Assembly (NCBI RefSeq): GCF_000203975.2
Contig: NZ_AFCF02000008.1
Location: forward strand, 704,983 to 768,982
Direction: 5' to 3'
From: Leisingera sp. ANG1
GTDB lineage: Bacteria; Pseudomonadota; Alphaproteobacteria; Rhodobacterales; Rhodobacteraceae
DNA: 64,000 nt
Of this stretch, positions 24,808 through 32,760 are shown one piece after another. Below the pieces are notes generated by a model, which saw only the letters and a list, made by a program, of their open reading frames with translations, was not told where the DNA came from and made no database searches. Every line of letters starts with the position of its first letter. Position 1 is the stretch's first letter. Both the position numbers and the translations under genes were made by a program.

Positions 24808-24873
24808 CTTTCATCTTGCTAAAAATACTCCCGCCGGAGGCTTCCCAGGCTGCGCCTGAGCACCTCCGGCGGG
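24808..24873 (-). repeat. Cruciform plus GAGTATTTTT motif between dgcN and dgcA
   Basis: CCCGCCGGAGG (24830-24840) pairs with CCTCCGGCGGG (24863-24873), enclosing a smaller CAGGC/GCCTG stem (24846-24858). On the minus strand the stem is followed by GAGTATTTTTAGC and then GATGAAAG, the same tail as in the elements at 19862 and 29444. The U-run after the stem makes it a candidate terminator or attenuator between dgcN and dgcA. Confidence 0.65.
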
Positions 24874-24883
24874 GGCTGTTAGA

Positions 24884-25885
24884 TCAGACCGCGGCCAGCG
24901 CGTCCACCAGGCGTCCGGCGCCGTGGCGGTAGGGGTCGACGGCGGGCAGGCCCATGCGCTCTTCGACCTCGGCCAGGTACTTCACCGCCTCATCCTCGGA
25001 CAGGTGCTGGGTGTTCACCGAGATGCCCACGATCTGGCAGGCCGGGTTGGAGCGCTGTGCCAGCGGCAGGGCGACGTCGCGCAGCTCTTCCAGGGTCGGC
25101 ACGTCATATTCCGGCAGGCCGCGCATATGGGTGCGGGTCGGCTCGTGGCACAGGATCAGCGCATCCGGCTGGCCGCCGTGCACCAGCGCCATGGTGACAC
25201 CCGAGTAGGAGACGTGGAACAGCGAGCCCTGGCCTTCGATCAGATCCCAGTGGTCGTCATCGTTGTCCGGGGTCAGATACTCGATAGAGCCCGCCATGAA
25301 GTCGGCGATGACCGCGTCCAGCGGCACGCCGTGGCCGGTGATCAGGATGCCTGTCTGGCCAGTGGCGCGGAAAGTCGACTTCATGCCGCGCTCGCGCATC
25401 TCGTTGTCCATCGCCATTGCGGTGTACATCTTGCCGACCGAGCAGTCGGTGCCAACCGCCAGGCAGCGCTTGCCGCTGCGCGGCTTGCCGTTGGCAATCG
25501 GGTAGCCGACGGTGGGCACGCGCACGTCGTGCAGGGTGCCGCCGTGGGTCTGGGCCGCGGCCACCAGGTCGCCTTCGTCGCGCAGCAGGTTGTGCAGGCC
25601 GGAGGCCAGGTCATAGCCCATTTCCAGCGCTTCGATCAGAACTGCCTTCCAAGCGTCGGAAATCACGCCGCCGCGGTTGGCAACACCAATCACCAGCGTC
25701 TTGGCGCCGGCTTCCTTGGCCTCGGCCAGGGTCATCTCCTTCAAGCCCAGGTCGGCACCGCAGCCCGGCAGGGAGATCTGGCCGACGGCGTGGTCGGGGC
25801 GCCAGTCACGGATGCCGATGGCAACCTTGGCAGCCAGCATATCGGGCACGTCGCCCAGGAACAGCAGATAAGGGGTTTCGATCAT
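24884..25885 (-). CDS. dgcN: N-acetyltransferase DgcN (DUF1611 family)
   Basis: A 333-residue protein starting MIETPYLLFLGDVPDMLAAKVAIG at 25885, with AGAGGA upstream. The C-terminal two thirds carry the DUF1611 P-loop-like domain: KRCLAVGTDCSVGKMYTAMAM (phosphate-binding loop), FRATGQTGILITGHGVPLDAVIADF and LIEGQGSLFHVSYSGVT. In marine bacteria the protein of this family beside dgcA was shown to work in D-glutamate catabolism as an N-acetyltransferase; assignment here rests on family plus neighbourhood. dgcN leads the minus-strand group dgcN, dgcA, dat, though a hairpin with a U-run separates it from dgcA. Confidence 0.85.
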   Translation of the reverse strand: MIETPYLLFLGDVPDMLAAKVAIGIRDWRPDHAVGQISLPGCGADLGLKEMTLAEAKEAGAKTLVIGVANRGGVISDAWKAVLIEALEMGYDLASGLHNLLRDEGDLVAAAQTHGGTLHDVRVPTVGYPIANGKPRSGKRCLAVGTDCSVGKMYTAMAMDNEMRERGMKSTFRATGQTGILITGHGVPLDAVIADFMAGSIEYLTPDNDDDHWDLIEGQGSLFHVSYSGVTMALVHGGQPDALILCHEPTRTHMRGLPEYDVPTLEELRDVALPLAQRSNPACQIVGISVNTQHLSEDEAVKYLAEVEERMGLPAVDPYRHGAGRLVDALAAV

Positions 25886-25995
25886 GGCGGGTTTCCTCTT
25901 CACTCTTGCCGGTGAGTTTGCGGAGATTCCCGCACAAGTTCATGCCTAATCCGCTGCGCAGCGCGCCTGGAGCGCAAGATTATCCGTCACTTTTG

Positions 25996-27267
25996 TCAAT
26001 TTGCCGAAGATTCCCGCGGTATGTCACCATTGCTGACATTATTTTCCTCCTCCAGCCAAGATTCGGCCTGAAGCACCCCGGTTTGGGGCGCTCCAAGCAC
26101 CGCTATGGCCTGCTGGGAGCCGGTTTCCTCTGGCGCATCGGCCTGCGTCCGCCGCAGCGCAGCAACCCCCGCGACCATAAAACACAGGGCTGCAAGCAGG
26201 ATCAGCAATCCATTTCCGTCAGCAATGCTGACCATATTTGGGGCCGCCAGCGTGCCGCCAAACTGGCCGACGTTCAAAAGGAACACCATCGCGCCGCTGG
26301 CCGGCACGATCTGGGAGGGTTTCAGTTGGTCGTTGGCATGGGCAGAGCAGACCGCGTACATCGGCAGGCTGGCGCCCGCGAGCACCGCAAAACCGATCAC
26401 CAGCGCCTGAGGTGTGGGGGTCGCCAGCATCCACAGGCAGGCCGCGGCGCCGATGACGCCGAGCCCCATCAGCACGAGCCGCCGGTCGGTCTTGTCGCTG
26501 ATCCAGCCGACCGGGTATTGCACCACAGCGCCGACAACCATCGCCACCACCAGCGCACCAGAGGCCTCTGCCGGGCTCATACCGCGCGACAGCGCATACA
26601 GCGGCAGCGCGATGAACCAGCCGGCCACCGCGGTCGCACTCACCAGATTGCCCAGCACCGCCATCGGCGACACGCGGTACAGTTTACGCACCGGCATCCG
26701 GTCCGGCACCTCATACTCCGGCGCCTTGTTGCCTGACAGCAAGAGCGGAACGATCGACAGCGAGATCAAGATCGAAACCGCCCCGAACAGAAGGTTGCCG
26801 CTGGGATCGGGCAGCGCCACCAGTGCAGTGCCGATGGCCGGGCCTGCCATCCAGATCATGAAGTAGATCGACAGGATCTGCGCCCGGTTCTTGTTTTCCG
26901 ATTTTGCCTGCAGCCAGCTTTCGGTGATCACATACATGCCGGGATAACAGACCCCGGCCAGGAACCGCATCGCCGACCAGGAATAGGGATCGGAGGTCAG
27001 CAGGTGCAGGATCGCCGAGATCGACACCAAAGAGGCCAGCGCCGAAAACGCCCGAATGTGGCCCACCTTGGCCACCATCCCCGGCGCCATCACGGTGCCC
27101 AGCAGGGCGCCGGCAGGATAGGCCGCCTGCATGATCGAAATGGTGAGGTCGGAGAAGCCAAGCCCCGCACCCCGGATTGTCAGCAGGGTGACCAGAAGCC
27201 CGTTGGCCACCATCAGCATCAGCATGCCCAGAAACAGGGCCCAGTTTTCAATAAATGCACGTTTCAT
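25996..27267 (-). CDS. MFS transporter
   Basis: A 423-residue major facilitator protein. The start is MKRAFIENWALFLGMLMLMVANGL at 27267; the reading frame continues far upstream over unrelated genes and is ignored. About 12 transmembrane segments are visible, with GWISDKTDRRLVLMGLG (motif A-like) in the middle loop, as in YfkF/YcaD-type transporters. The C-terminal 40 residues are hydrophilic. It is divergent from mcl1 across a 174-base region that contains a long palindrome. The substrate is not evident; nothing in the sequence links it firmly to malyl-CoA metabolism. Confidence 0.88.
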   Translation of the reverse strand: MKRAFIENWALFLGMLMLMVANGLLVTLLTIRGAGLGFSDLTISIMQAAYPAGALLGTVMAPGMVAKVGHIRAFSALASLVSISAILHLLTSDPYSWSAMRFLAGVCYPGMYVITESWLQAKSENKNRAQILSIYFMIWMAGPAIGTALVALPDPSGNLLFGAVSILISLSIVPLLLSGNKAPEYEVPDRMPVRKLYRVSPMAVLGNLVSATAVAGWFIALPLYALSRGMSPAEASGALVVAMVVGAVVQYPVGWISDKTDRRLVLMGLGVIGAAACLWMLATPTPQALVIGFAVLAGASLPMYAVCSAHANDQLKPSQIVPASGAMVFLLNVGQFGGTLAAPNMVSIADGNGLLILLAALCFMVAGVAALRRTQADAPEETGSQQAIAVLGAPQTGVLQAESWLEEENNVSNGDIPRESSAN

Positions 27268-27350
27268 GCCCGGGTGCTCGCACGGGTGCCCGTCGGGTGC
27301 GCGTCTGTTTGCGGCAATGTTTCCGGCGCCGCATCGCAGCGGCACTTTCT

Positions 27351-27377
27351 GCATGTGCAAAATTCCCTTGCACATGC
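27351..27377. promoter_or_regulatory. Large operator-like palindrome between MFS gene and mcl1
   Basis: GCATGTGCAA (27351-27360) and TTGCACATGC (27368-27377) are perfect inverted arms with a seven-base spacer. It lies 65 bases before the mcl1 start codon. The TTGCA half-sites recall the short-chain-acyl regulators (PccR/RamB class) that bind TTTGCAAA-type sites, an inference from similarity only. Confidence 0.65.
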
Positions 27378-27441
27378 TCGCGCAACTTTCTAACACTTCA
27401 CCCCAGCAGAATTGAAATGTCATTACCCGGAGGATTGCCCC

Positions 27442-28401
27442 ATGAGCTTCCGCATCCAGCCCGCCGCCCCGGCGCGCCCCAACCGTTGCCAGCTGTTCGG
27501 CCCCGGCTCCAAAGTGAAGCTGTTCGAGAAGATGGCGGCCTCGGCGGCGGATGTCATCAACCTCGACCTGGAGGATTCGGTGGCGCCGGATGACAAGGAT
27601 CAGGCCCGCGCCAACGTGATCGAGGCGATCAATAGCGTCGATTGGGGCAATAAATACCTGTCGGTGCGGATCAACGGGCTCGACACCCCCTACTGGTACC
27701 GCGACGTGGTGGACATTCTTGAGCAGGCCGGTGACCGGCTCGACCAGATCATGATCCCCAAGGTGGGCTGCGCCGAGGATGTCTATGCGGTGGATGCGCT
27801 GGTCACGGCCATCGAGCGCGCCAAGGGCCGCACCAAACCGGTATCCTTTGAGGTGATCATCGAGTCGGCAGCTGGCATCGCCCATGCTGAAGACATTGCC
27901 AAATCCTCCCCCCGCCTGCAGGCGATGAGCCTGGGGGCTGCGGATTTTGCAGCCTCGATGGGAATGCAGACCACCGGGATCGGCGGCACCCAGGAGAACT
28001 ACTACATGATCCGCGAGGGCCAGAAGCACTGGTCCGACCCCTGGCACTGGGCGCAGGCAGCGATTGTCGCGGCCTGCCGCACCCATGGCATCCTGCCGGT
28101 GGACGGGCCGTTTGGCGACTTCTCCGACGAGGACGGCTATATCGCCCAGGCGAAACGCTCCGCGACGCTGGGCATGGTCGGCAAATGGGCGATCCACCCC
28201 AGCCAGATTGACCTGGCCAATCAGGTGTTCACCCCGTCGGACGAGGCGGTCGCAGAAGCCCGCGAGATCCTGGCGGCGATGGAGGAGGCCAAGGCCTCCG
28301 GTGCCGGTGCAACCGTTTACAAGGGCCGTCTCGTGGACATCGCCTCGATCAAGCAGGCGGAAGTGATTGTGGCGCAGGCCGAACTGATCGCGGGCAGCTG
28401 A
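27442..28401 (+). CDS. mcl1: L-malyl-CoA/beta-methylmalyl-CoA lyase
   Basis: A 319-residue HpcH/HpaI aldolase/citrate-lyase family enzyme, nearly collinear with Rhodobacter sphaeroides Mcl1 in my memory (QPAAPARPNRCQLFGPGS opening; ends YKGRLVDIASIKQAEVIV). Mg ligands are the Glu in FEVIIESAAGI and the Asp in LGAADFAASMG. It cleaves malyl-CoA to acetyl-CoA and glyoxylate, and beta-methylmalyl-CoA to propionyl-CoA and glyoxylate, in the ethylmalonyl-CoA pathway. CGGAGG precedes the ATG. A hairpin with a T-run follows the stop. The other genes of the pathway are not in the window. Confidence 0.95.
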   Translation: MSFRIQPAAPARPNRCQLFGPGSKVKLFEKMAASAADVINLDLEDSVAPDDKDQARANVIEAINSVDWGNKYLSVRINGLDTPYWYRDVVDILEQAGDRLDQIMIPKVGCAEDVYAVDALVTAIERAKGRTKPVSFEVIIESAAGIAHAEDIAKSSPRLQAMSLGAADFAASMGMQTTGIGGTQENYYMIREGQKHWSDPWHWAQAAIVAACRTHGILPVDGPFGDFSDEDGYIAQAKRSATLGMVGKWAIHPSQIDLANQVFTPSDEAVAEAREILAAMEEAKASGAGATVYKGRLVDIASIKQAEVIVAQAELIAGS

Positions 28402-28425
28402 CGCCGGTCCGCGACGAGAGGTTCC

Positions 28426-28455
28426 AAGGGCGTCCCCAGGGGGCGCCCTTTTTGA
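28426..28455 (+). terminator. Terminator or attenuator after mcl1
   Basis: AAGGGCGTCC (28426-28435) pairs, with one G-T pair, with GGGCGCCCTT (28441-28450), followed by five T residues. It ends only about 13 bases before the next start codon, so it may partially uncouple the downstream racemase-like gene. Confidence 0.8.
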
Positions 28456-28467
28456 TTGGAGGAAGAG

Positions 28468-29082
28468 ATGCCGGATTTGACCTTGCTGCATACGGCTGAG
28501 GTGCATGTGGAAACCTTTCGCGCGCTGGCGCCTGAGGCTGATCTGGACCAGCATGTGCGCGCCGATTGGCTGGAGCGGGCGCAAGGCGGGATTGATGCCG
28601 CGCTTAAGGCCGAGATTGCCGAGACCGTTGAGGCCGCGGACGGGTTGGTCCTGTGCACCTGCACCACCCTTGGCCCGGCGGCGGAGGACGCGGGCGCCAT
28701 CCGCATCGACTGGCCGATGATGCAGGAAGCGGCGCGCACCGGCGGGCCGGTGCTGATGGCCTATTGCCTGGAGAGCACCGCCGGGCCTTCGGAAGCGTTG
28801 CTGCGCCGCGCCTTCGGGGCGCGTGACCCGGAGCTTACTTGCCTTGAACTGGGCCAGCACTGGCCGCTGTTTGAAGCCGGAGAAGGAGCGGGTTTTGCAG
28901 CTGCCATCGCAGAGGATGTGGCCGAGGCCCTGGCGGCAATGGATTTTGGCTGTGTGGTGCTGGCGCAGGCCTCGATGGCCGGGGCGGCTGAGCTGCTGCG
29001 AGAGCAGACACGGGTGCCGGTGCTTGCCTCTCCGGAGATTGCAGTGCGGGCTTTGCTCGCGGAGCATAAGGCAGGCGCCTGA
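28468..29082 (+). CDS. Asp/Glu racemase-superfamily-like protein
   Basis: A 204-residue soluble protein starting MPDLTLLHTAEVHVETFRAL at 28468 after GGAGGAAG. It has the aspartate/glutamate/hydantoin racemase look: an LVLCTCTTLGPAAE turn (first catalytic-Cys position) near residue 65 and a later VVLAQASMAGAAELL where the second catalytic Cys would be expected, but here it is an Ala-Ser. One-Cys members may not racemise. It follows mcl1 and may be co-transcribed through the hairpin. The real substrate is unknown. Confidence 0.65.
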   Translation: MPDLTLLHTAEVHVETFRALAPEADLDQHVRADWLERAQGGIDAALKAEIAETVEAADGLVLCTCTTLGPAAEDAGAIRIDWPMMQEAARTGGPVLMAYCLESTAGPSEALLRRAFGARDPELTCLELGQHWPLFEAGEGAGFAAAIAEDVAEALAAMDFGCVVLAQASMAGAAELLREQTRVPVLASPEIAVRALLAEHKAGA

Positions 29083-29519
29083 CCTAGGAGAGGCGAGCAG
29101 CGGCATGGCATGCGGTTTTCCCGGCCAAGGCCCCTGCCCCGCCGGTGTGCCTGATCCGTTTTTGCCTGTATCCATGATCTGCTTCAGCGAAGGCGTTATG
29201 GACTGGCGGCGCCGCCAGAATGGCGGAGATGGACGGGCGTATCCGCCCGCGTGCTAAACGTTGTCTCTGCACGGCCCCGCTGCCAGGCAGGGGTCCGGTT
29301 CCAAAGATGCCGGGGAGCCAAGCCCCGGCGGGTGATCGCGACCGGGAGCAAGACTGCCAAAAGCGGCTTAAGATCCGGTGAGAGCAGCGTACGCAGGGTG
29401 CGCAACACCTGCAGCCGCGCGCCGGTGGATACCGTAGTGCAGTGAGTATTTGGGGAAAGATGAAGCGCATCAGCCTTTCATCTTTCCCCAAATACTCAAA
29501 ATCCAGCCTCAGCCAAAGT
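29083..29519. other. Long intergenic region without a convincing gene
   Basis: No reading frame here resembles a protein; the frames on the minus strand are compositionally odd. CTGGCGGCGCCGCCAG (29203-29218) is a perfect 16-base palindrome, and the right end holds the 21-bp stem described separately. Confidence 0.5.
29444..29497. repeat. Long perfect inverted repeat built from the GAGTATTT motif
   Basis: A perfect 21-bp inverted repeat occupies 29444-29464 and 29477-29497 with a 12-base loop. Each arm is GAGTATTTGGGGAAAGATGA plus one base, the same motif as in the single copies at 19862 and 24808. Two such tails facing each other would act as a bidirectional terminator for the converging racemase-like and lrp-type genes. 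Confidence 0.75.
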
Positions 29520-29972
29520 TCACGCCCGCAGGTCCTTGGGCGAGCCCATCACCACATAGGTGGTGATCGCGGTGACATAAGGTGAAGTGCCGAGGATATC
29601 GGTGTGGAACTTCTTGTAGCTTGGCAGATCGGCGCATTCGACTCGCAGCAGGTATTCGATTGTGCCGGTGATATTGTGGCACTCCACCACCTCCGGTGCC
29701 GTCTCCATGGCACGCTCAAACGCCTCTTGCGCCTCCTTGGTGTGCTCGCCCAGACCGACGCCGATATAGGTGGCAAAACCCACCCCCAGCTTCTGCCGGT
29801 CCAGAACCGCGCGGTAGCCGGTGATGACGCCTGCGCGCTCCAGCTCCTGCACCCGGCGCAGGCAGGCCGAGGGCGACAGGCCCACCCGCTCAGCCAGTTC
29901 CAGATTGCTGATGCGGCCGTCGCGGGTGAGCTCCTGCAATACCTGCTGGTTTATCTTGTCATTTTTCGCCAT
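29520..29972 (-). CDS. Lrp/AsnC-family transcriptional regulator
   Basis: A 150-residue Lrp-type protein starting MAKNDKINQQVLQELTRDGR at 29972. The helix-turn-helix is ISNLELAERVGLSPSACLRRVQELERAGVITGY (about residues 20-52), and the RAM/AsnC ligand-binding domain follows (GTIEYLLRVECADLPSYKKF). A longer in-frame start at 30047 would run into the divergent gene. It is divergent from a LysE-type exporter, a classic lrp/lysE pairing in which the regulator senses the exported amino acid. The amino acid is not known here. Confidence 0.92.
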   Translation of the reverse strand: MAKNDKINQQVLQELTRDGRISNLELAERVGLSPSACLRRVQELERAGVITGYRAVLDRQKLGVGFATYIGVGLGEHTKEAQEAFERAMETAPEVVECHNITGTIEYLLRVECADLPSYKKFHTDILGTSPYVTAITTYVVMGSPKDLRA

Positions 29973-29982
29973 TAGTTGTGAA

Positions 29983-29998
29983 ATTACGCGCAAGTAAT
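29983..29998. promoter_or_regulatory. Candidate Lrp operator
   Basis: ATTACGCGCAAGTAAT has perfect five-base arms (ATTAC/GTAAT) with a six-base centre, only ten bases upstream of the Lrp start codon. A second imperfect pair, GAAATT (29980) and AATTTC (30009), frames it. Confidence 0.55.
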
Positions 29999-30045
29999 GG
30001 CAGAACGCAATTTCATTTGGCGCGTTTGGCGCAATGATTTTGCGC

Positions 30046-30642
30046 ATGACCTATGAACTCCTCACCGCGCTTGCGCTCTTCGCCTTTGTCTCCTCGATCA
30101 CTCCGGGGCCAAACAACCTGATGCTGATGGCCTCGGGCGCCAATTTCGGCTTCCGCCGCACCATCCCGCATATGCTGGGGGTGGCGCTGGGGTTCGTGTT
30201 CATGGTGCTGCTGGTCGGCGCCGGGCTGGTGCAGGTGTTTGATGCCTTCCCGGTCAGCTACACAGTGCTGAAGGCGGTTTCGGTTGTGTATCTGCTGTGG
30301 CTGGCGTGGAAGATCGCCAATGCGGCACCGGTGCAGGCCAAAGGCGCGGAAGGCCGCCCAATGACATTTTTGCAGGCGGCGGCGTTTCAATGGGTGAACC
30401 CCAAGGCCTGGGCGATGGCCCTCACGGCAATCAGCGCCTACACGCCGGATCAGACGCTGGCGGCAATCCTGCTGGTGGGGGCGATTTTCGGCGCGATCAA
30501 CCTGCCCTCGGTCGGCTCCTGGACGGTGCTGGGCCAGCAAATGGCGCGGTTCCTGACCAGCCCGCGCCGCCTGGTGCTGTTCAACTGGACCATGGCGGCG
30601 CTGCTGGTGGCCTCGCTCTACCCGGTGATCTGGCCGCAGTAA
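30046..30642 (+). CDS. LysE-family amino-acid exporter
   Basis: A 198-residue inner-membrane protein starting MTYELLTALALFAFVSS, with an ATG four codons earlier (30034) as an alternative; neither has a strong ribosome-binding site. It has about six transmembrane segments. The LysE/RhtB signature is SSITPGPNNLMLMASGANFGFRRTIPHMLGVALG, and NPKAWAMALTAIS is the second conserved block. It exports an amino acid or related metabolite and is probably controlled by the divergent Lrp regulator. Confidence 0.9.
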   Translation: MTYELLTALALFAFVSSITPGPNNLMLMASGANFGFRRTIPHMLGVALGFVFMVLLVGAGLVQVFDAFPVSYTVLKAVSVVYLLWLAWKIANAAPVQAKGAEGRPMTFLQAAAFQWVNPKAWAMALTAISAYTPDQTLAAILLVGAIFGAINLPSVGSWTVLGQQMARFLTSPRRLVLFNWTMAALLVASLYPVIWPQ

Positions 30643-30649
30643 CGCGAGC

Positions 30650-30723
30650 GGCGCTCCCGGCCTGAAGGGAGGGAGCGCCCGCCCCCGCGCAAGAGGGCGG
30701 GCGCTGCCCGGCCTGATGCCGGG
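30650..30723. repeat. GC-rich hairpins 3' of the LysE gene (intergenic module copy 3)
   Basis: AGCGCCCGCCC (30674-30684) pairs with GGGCGGGCGCT (30695-30705), then CCCGGC (30707-30712) pairs with GCCGGG (30718-30723). The upstream GGCGCTCCC (30650-30658) can instead pair with 30671-30679, giving two alternative folds. The GGGCGGGCGCTGCCCGGCCT block is also present in the copy at 5957. Confidence 0.6.
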
Positions 30724-30730
30724 CGGGACG

Positions 30731-31564
30731 TCATTTCAGGGGCAGGCAGATCTCGGTCAGAAGATCCTCCGGCGCGGTGTCGCGGGGGTTGTTCAGGTAG
30801 ACCTCGTAACAGGGCTGGTCGGCCGGCTCCTCCCCCGATCCGGGCAGCCAGTTGCCGAACAGGCTGTGATAGGCGGCGTGGATGCCGGAATACGGCCCCC
30901 TGTAGGTGAGGACCGCAACGCGGCCGCCGGGCAGGCTCACTTCCTCCATGCCGTCCGGCAGTGCATCGCCGCACATCTCTGCGCCGGCAAAGCTGCTCAG
31001 CTCGGCCTCGGCCACCTCATCCGGGCTGTCGAAATAGACCCCGAGCACTGCGCCCAGCTGCGGCCACAGCTTGCGGCTTTCACAGATGGCGCCGAATGCC
31101 TCAAAGCTCTTGCCGATTTCGTGGTAGGCGCCTTTGTGCGGCAGGCCGGCCAGGCGGCGGGCGGGGTCGGTGCGGGTGATCACATCATACATGGGATAGC
31201 TTCCTGTTCTGAGGGCTGGGTTGGGCAGCCGCACCTGGCCGTCGCGGCGGAAGGCCGCCGGGCTGCTGCCATAAGACTCAGAAAACGCACGGGAGAAGCT
31301 GTTCTGGTTCGGGTAGCCGGCGCGGGCGGCCACCTGCGCGATGGGCATGTCGTCCTTCGCCAGCCAAACCGCGGCCCGATGCAGCCGGATGCGGCGCACC
31401 GCCTGGGCGCAGGTTTCGCCCGTCAGGGCGCGGAACACCCGGTGCCAGTGGAACCGCGACATCGCCGCCACGTCCGCCAGCCTGTCCAGCGACAGGTCTC
31501 CATCCGTGTTATCATGGATATGGGCCAGAACCCGCAGGATCCGGTCTTCGTAGCTGGCTGCCAT
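30731..31564 (-). CDS. AraC-family regulator with GyrI-like effector domain
   Basis: A 277-residue protein. The DNA-binding part is N-terminal (residues 8-105): DLSLDRLADVAAMSRFHWHRVFRALTGET and IAQVAARAGYPNQNSFSRAFSESYG are the two helix-turn-helices. The C-terminal part (about 120-277) is a GyrI/SoHI-like small-molecule domain (AGLPHKGAYHEIGKSFEAFGAIC, VLTYRGPYSGIHAAYHSLFGNWLPGSG), as in Rob or BmrR-type multidrug sensors. This order is the reverse of the cupin-AraC gene at 11149. It is divergent from accA, whose regulation it need not affect. Confidence 0.9.
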   Translation of the reverse strand: MAASYEDRILRVLAHIHDNTDGDLSLDRLADVAAMSRFHWHRVFRALTGETCAQAVRRIRLHRAAVWLAKDDMPIAQVAARAGYPNQNSFSRAFSESYGSSPAAFRRDGQVRLPNPALRTGSYPMYDVITRTDPARRLAGLPHKGAYHEIGKSFEAFGAICESRKLWPQLGAVLGVYFDSPDEVAEAELSSFAGAEMCGDALPDGMEEVSLPGGRVAVLTYRGPYSGIHAAYHSLFGNWLPGSGEEPADQPCYEVYLNNPRDTAPEDLLTEICLPLK

Positions 31565-31690
31565 TTGCGGCGTCTCCTTCGTGTCTCTCTGCTCTCAGGT
31601 GATGGCATAAGCCTAGATCACAAATCTTGCTGAGTTGCATCTTGGCGCAGCTAAGGCCATATAGCTGCAAACCTGCAGAGCAGAGGCAAC

Positions 31691-32653
31691 ATGACCCAGT
31701 ATCTGGAATTCGAAAAACCGCTGGCCGAAATCGAGGGCAAGGCGGAGGAGCTGCGGGCGCTGGCGCGCGCGAATGAGGAAATGGATGTGGCGGATGAGGC
31801 CAAGGCGCTGGACGCCAAGGCCGCCCAGCTGCTGCAGGACCTCTACAAGAATCTGACGCCCTGGCGGAAGTGCCAGGTGGCGCGCCATCCGGAGCGCCCG
31901 CATTGCAAGGATTACATCGAGGCGCTGTTCACTGAGTACACGCCGCTGGCCGGCGACCGGAACTTTGCCGATGATCTGGCGGTGATGGGAGGCCTTGCGC
32001 GCTTCAACGACCAGCCGGTGGTGGTGATCGGCCACGAGAAGGGGTCCGACACCAAATCGCGCATCGAGCGCAACTTCGGCATGGCGCGGCCTGAGGGCTA
32101 CCGCAAGGCGATCCGGCTGATGGAGATGGCCAGCCGCTTCAAGCTGCCGGTGATCACCCTGGTGGACACTGCCGGCGCCTACCCCGGCAAAGGCGCCGAG
32201 GAGCGCGGCCAGTCCGAGGCGATTGCGCGTTCGACCGAGATGTGCCTGAAGATCGGCGTGCCGCTGATCTCAGTCATCATCGGCGAAGGCGGATCCGGCG
32301 GTGCGGTGGCCTTTGCCACGGCAAACCGTGTGGCGATGCTGGAGCATTCGATCTATTCGGTGATCTCGCCCGAAGGCTGTGCCTCGATCCTGTGGAAAGA
32401 CGCCGAGAAGATGCGCGAAGCCGCCGAGGCGCTGCGCCTGACCGCACAAGACCTGAACAAGCTGGGCGTCAACGACCGGATCATCCCGGAACCGCTGGGC
32501 GGCGCCCACCGTGACCCGAAGGCGGCGATCAAATCCGTTAGCGGCGCAATCCAGGAGATGCTGGATGAGCTGAAGGACATGGACTCTGCCGCGCTGGTCA
32601 AGGACCGGCGCCAGAAGTTCCTCGCCATCGGCTCCAAGGGGCTGGCCGCGTAA
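31691..32653 (+). CDS. accA: Acetyl-CoA carboxylase carboxyltransferase subunit alpha
   Basis: A 320-residue AccA: starts [24 protein letters not shown], and contains the crotonase-fold carboxyltransferase core with [27 protein letters not shown] and [39 protein letters not shown]. With AccD it transfers the carboxyl group from carboxybiotin to acetyl-CoA, making malonyl-CoA for fatty acid synthesis. It is monocistronic here, with a clear terminator downstream. Confidence 0.97.
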   Translation: MTQYLEFEKPLAEIEGKAEELRALARANEEMDVADEAKALDAKAAQLLQDLYKNLTPWRKCQVARHPERPHCKDYIEALFTEYTPLAGDRNFADDLAVMGGLARFNDQPVVVIGHEKGSDTKSRIERNFGMARPEGYRKAIRLMEMASRFKLPVITLVDTAGAYPGKGAEERGQSEAIARSTEMCLKIGVPLISVIIGEGGSGGAVAFATANRVAMLEHSIYSVISPEGCASILWKDAEKMREAAEALRLTAQDLNKLGVNDRIIPEPLGGAHRDPKAAIKSVSGAIQEMLDELKDMDSAALVKDRRQKFLAIGSKGLAA

Positions 32654-32678
32654 GCGCCGGTATCAGCGAAAGACAGAT

Positions 32679-32706
32679 AACCCGGCTGAGAGGCCGGGTT
32701 TTTTTG
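32679..32706 (+). terminator. Rho-independent terminator of accA
   Basis: AACCCGGC (32679-32686) pairs with GCCGGGTT (32693-32700) across a six-base loop and is followed by a T-run to 32705. Confidence 0.93.
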
Positions 32707-32760
32707 TTGTGCCCGAGAGTTGTGCGTGCGGGCTGAACCAACAGGTTGGTCACGGCCCTG

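Noticed and set aside
29084-29491. Minus-strand frames of 135 and 70 codons in the long intergenic region
   Set aside because: Composition is Arg/Pro/Cys-rich without domain, there is no ribosome-binding site, and the region includes hairpins.
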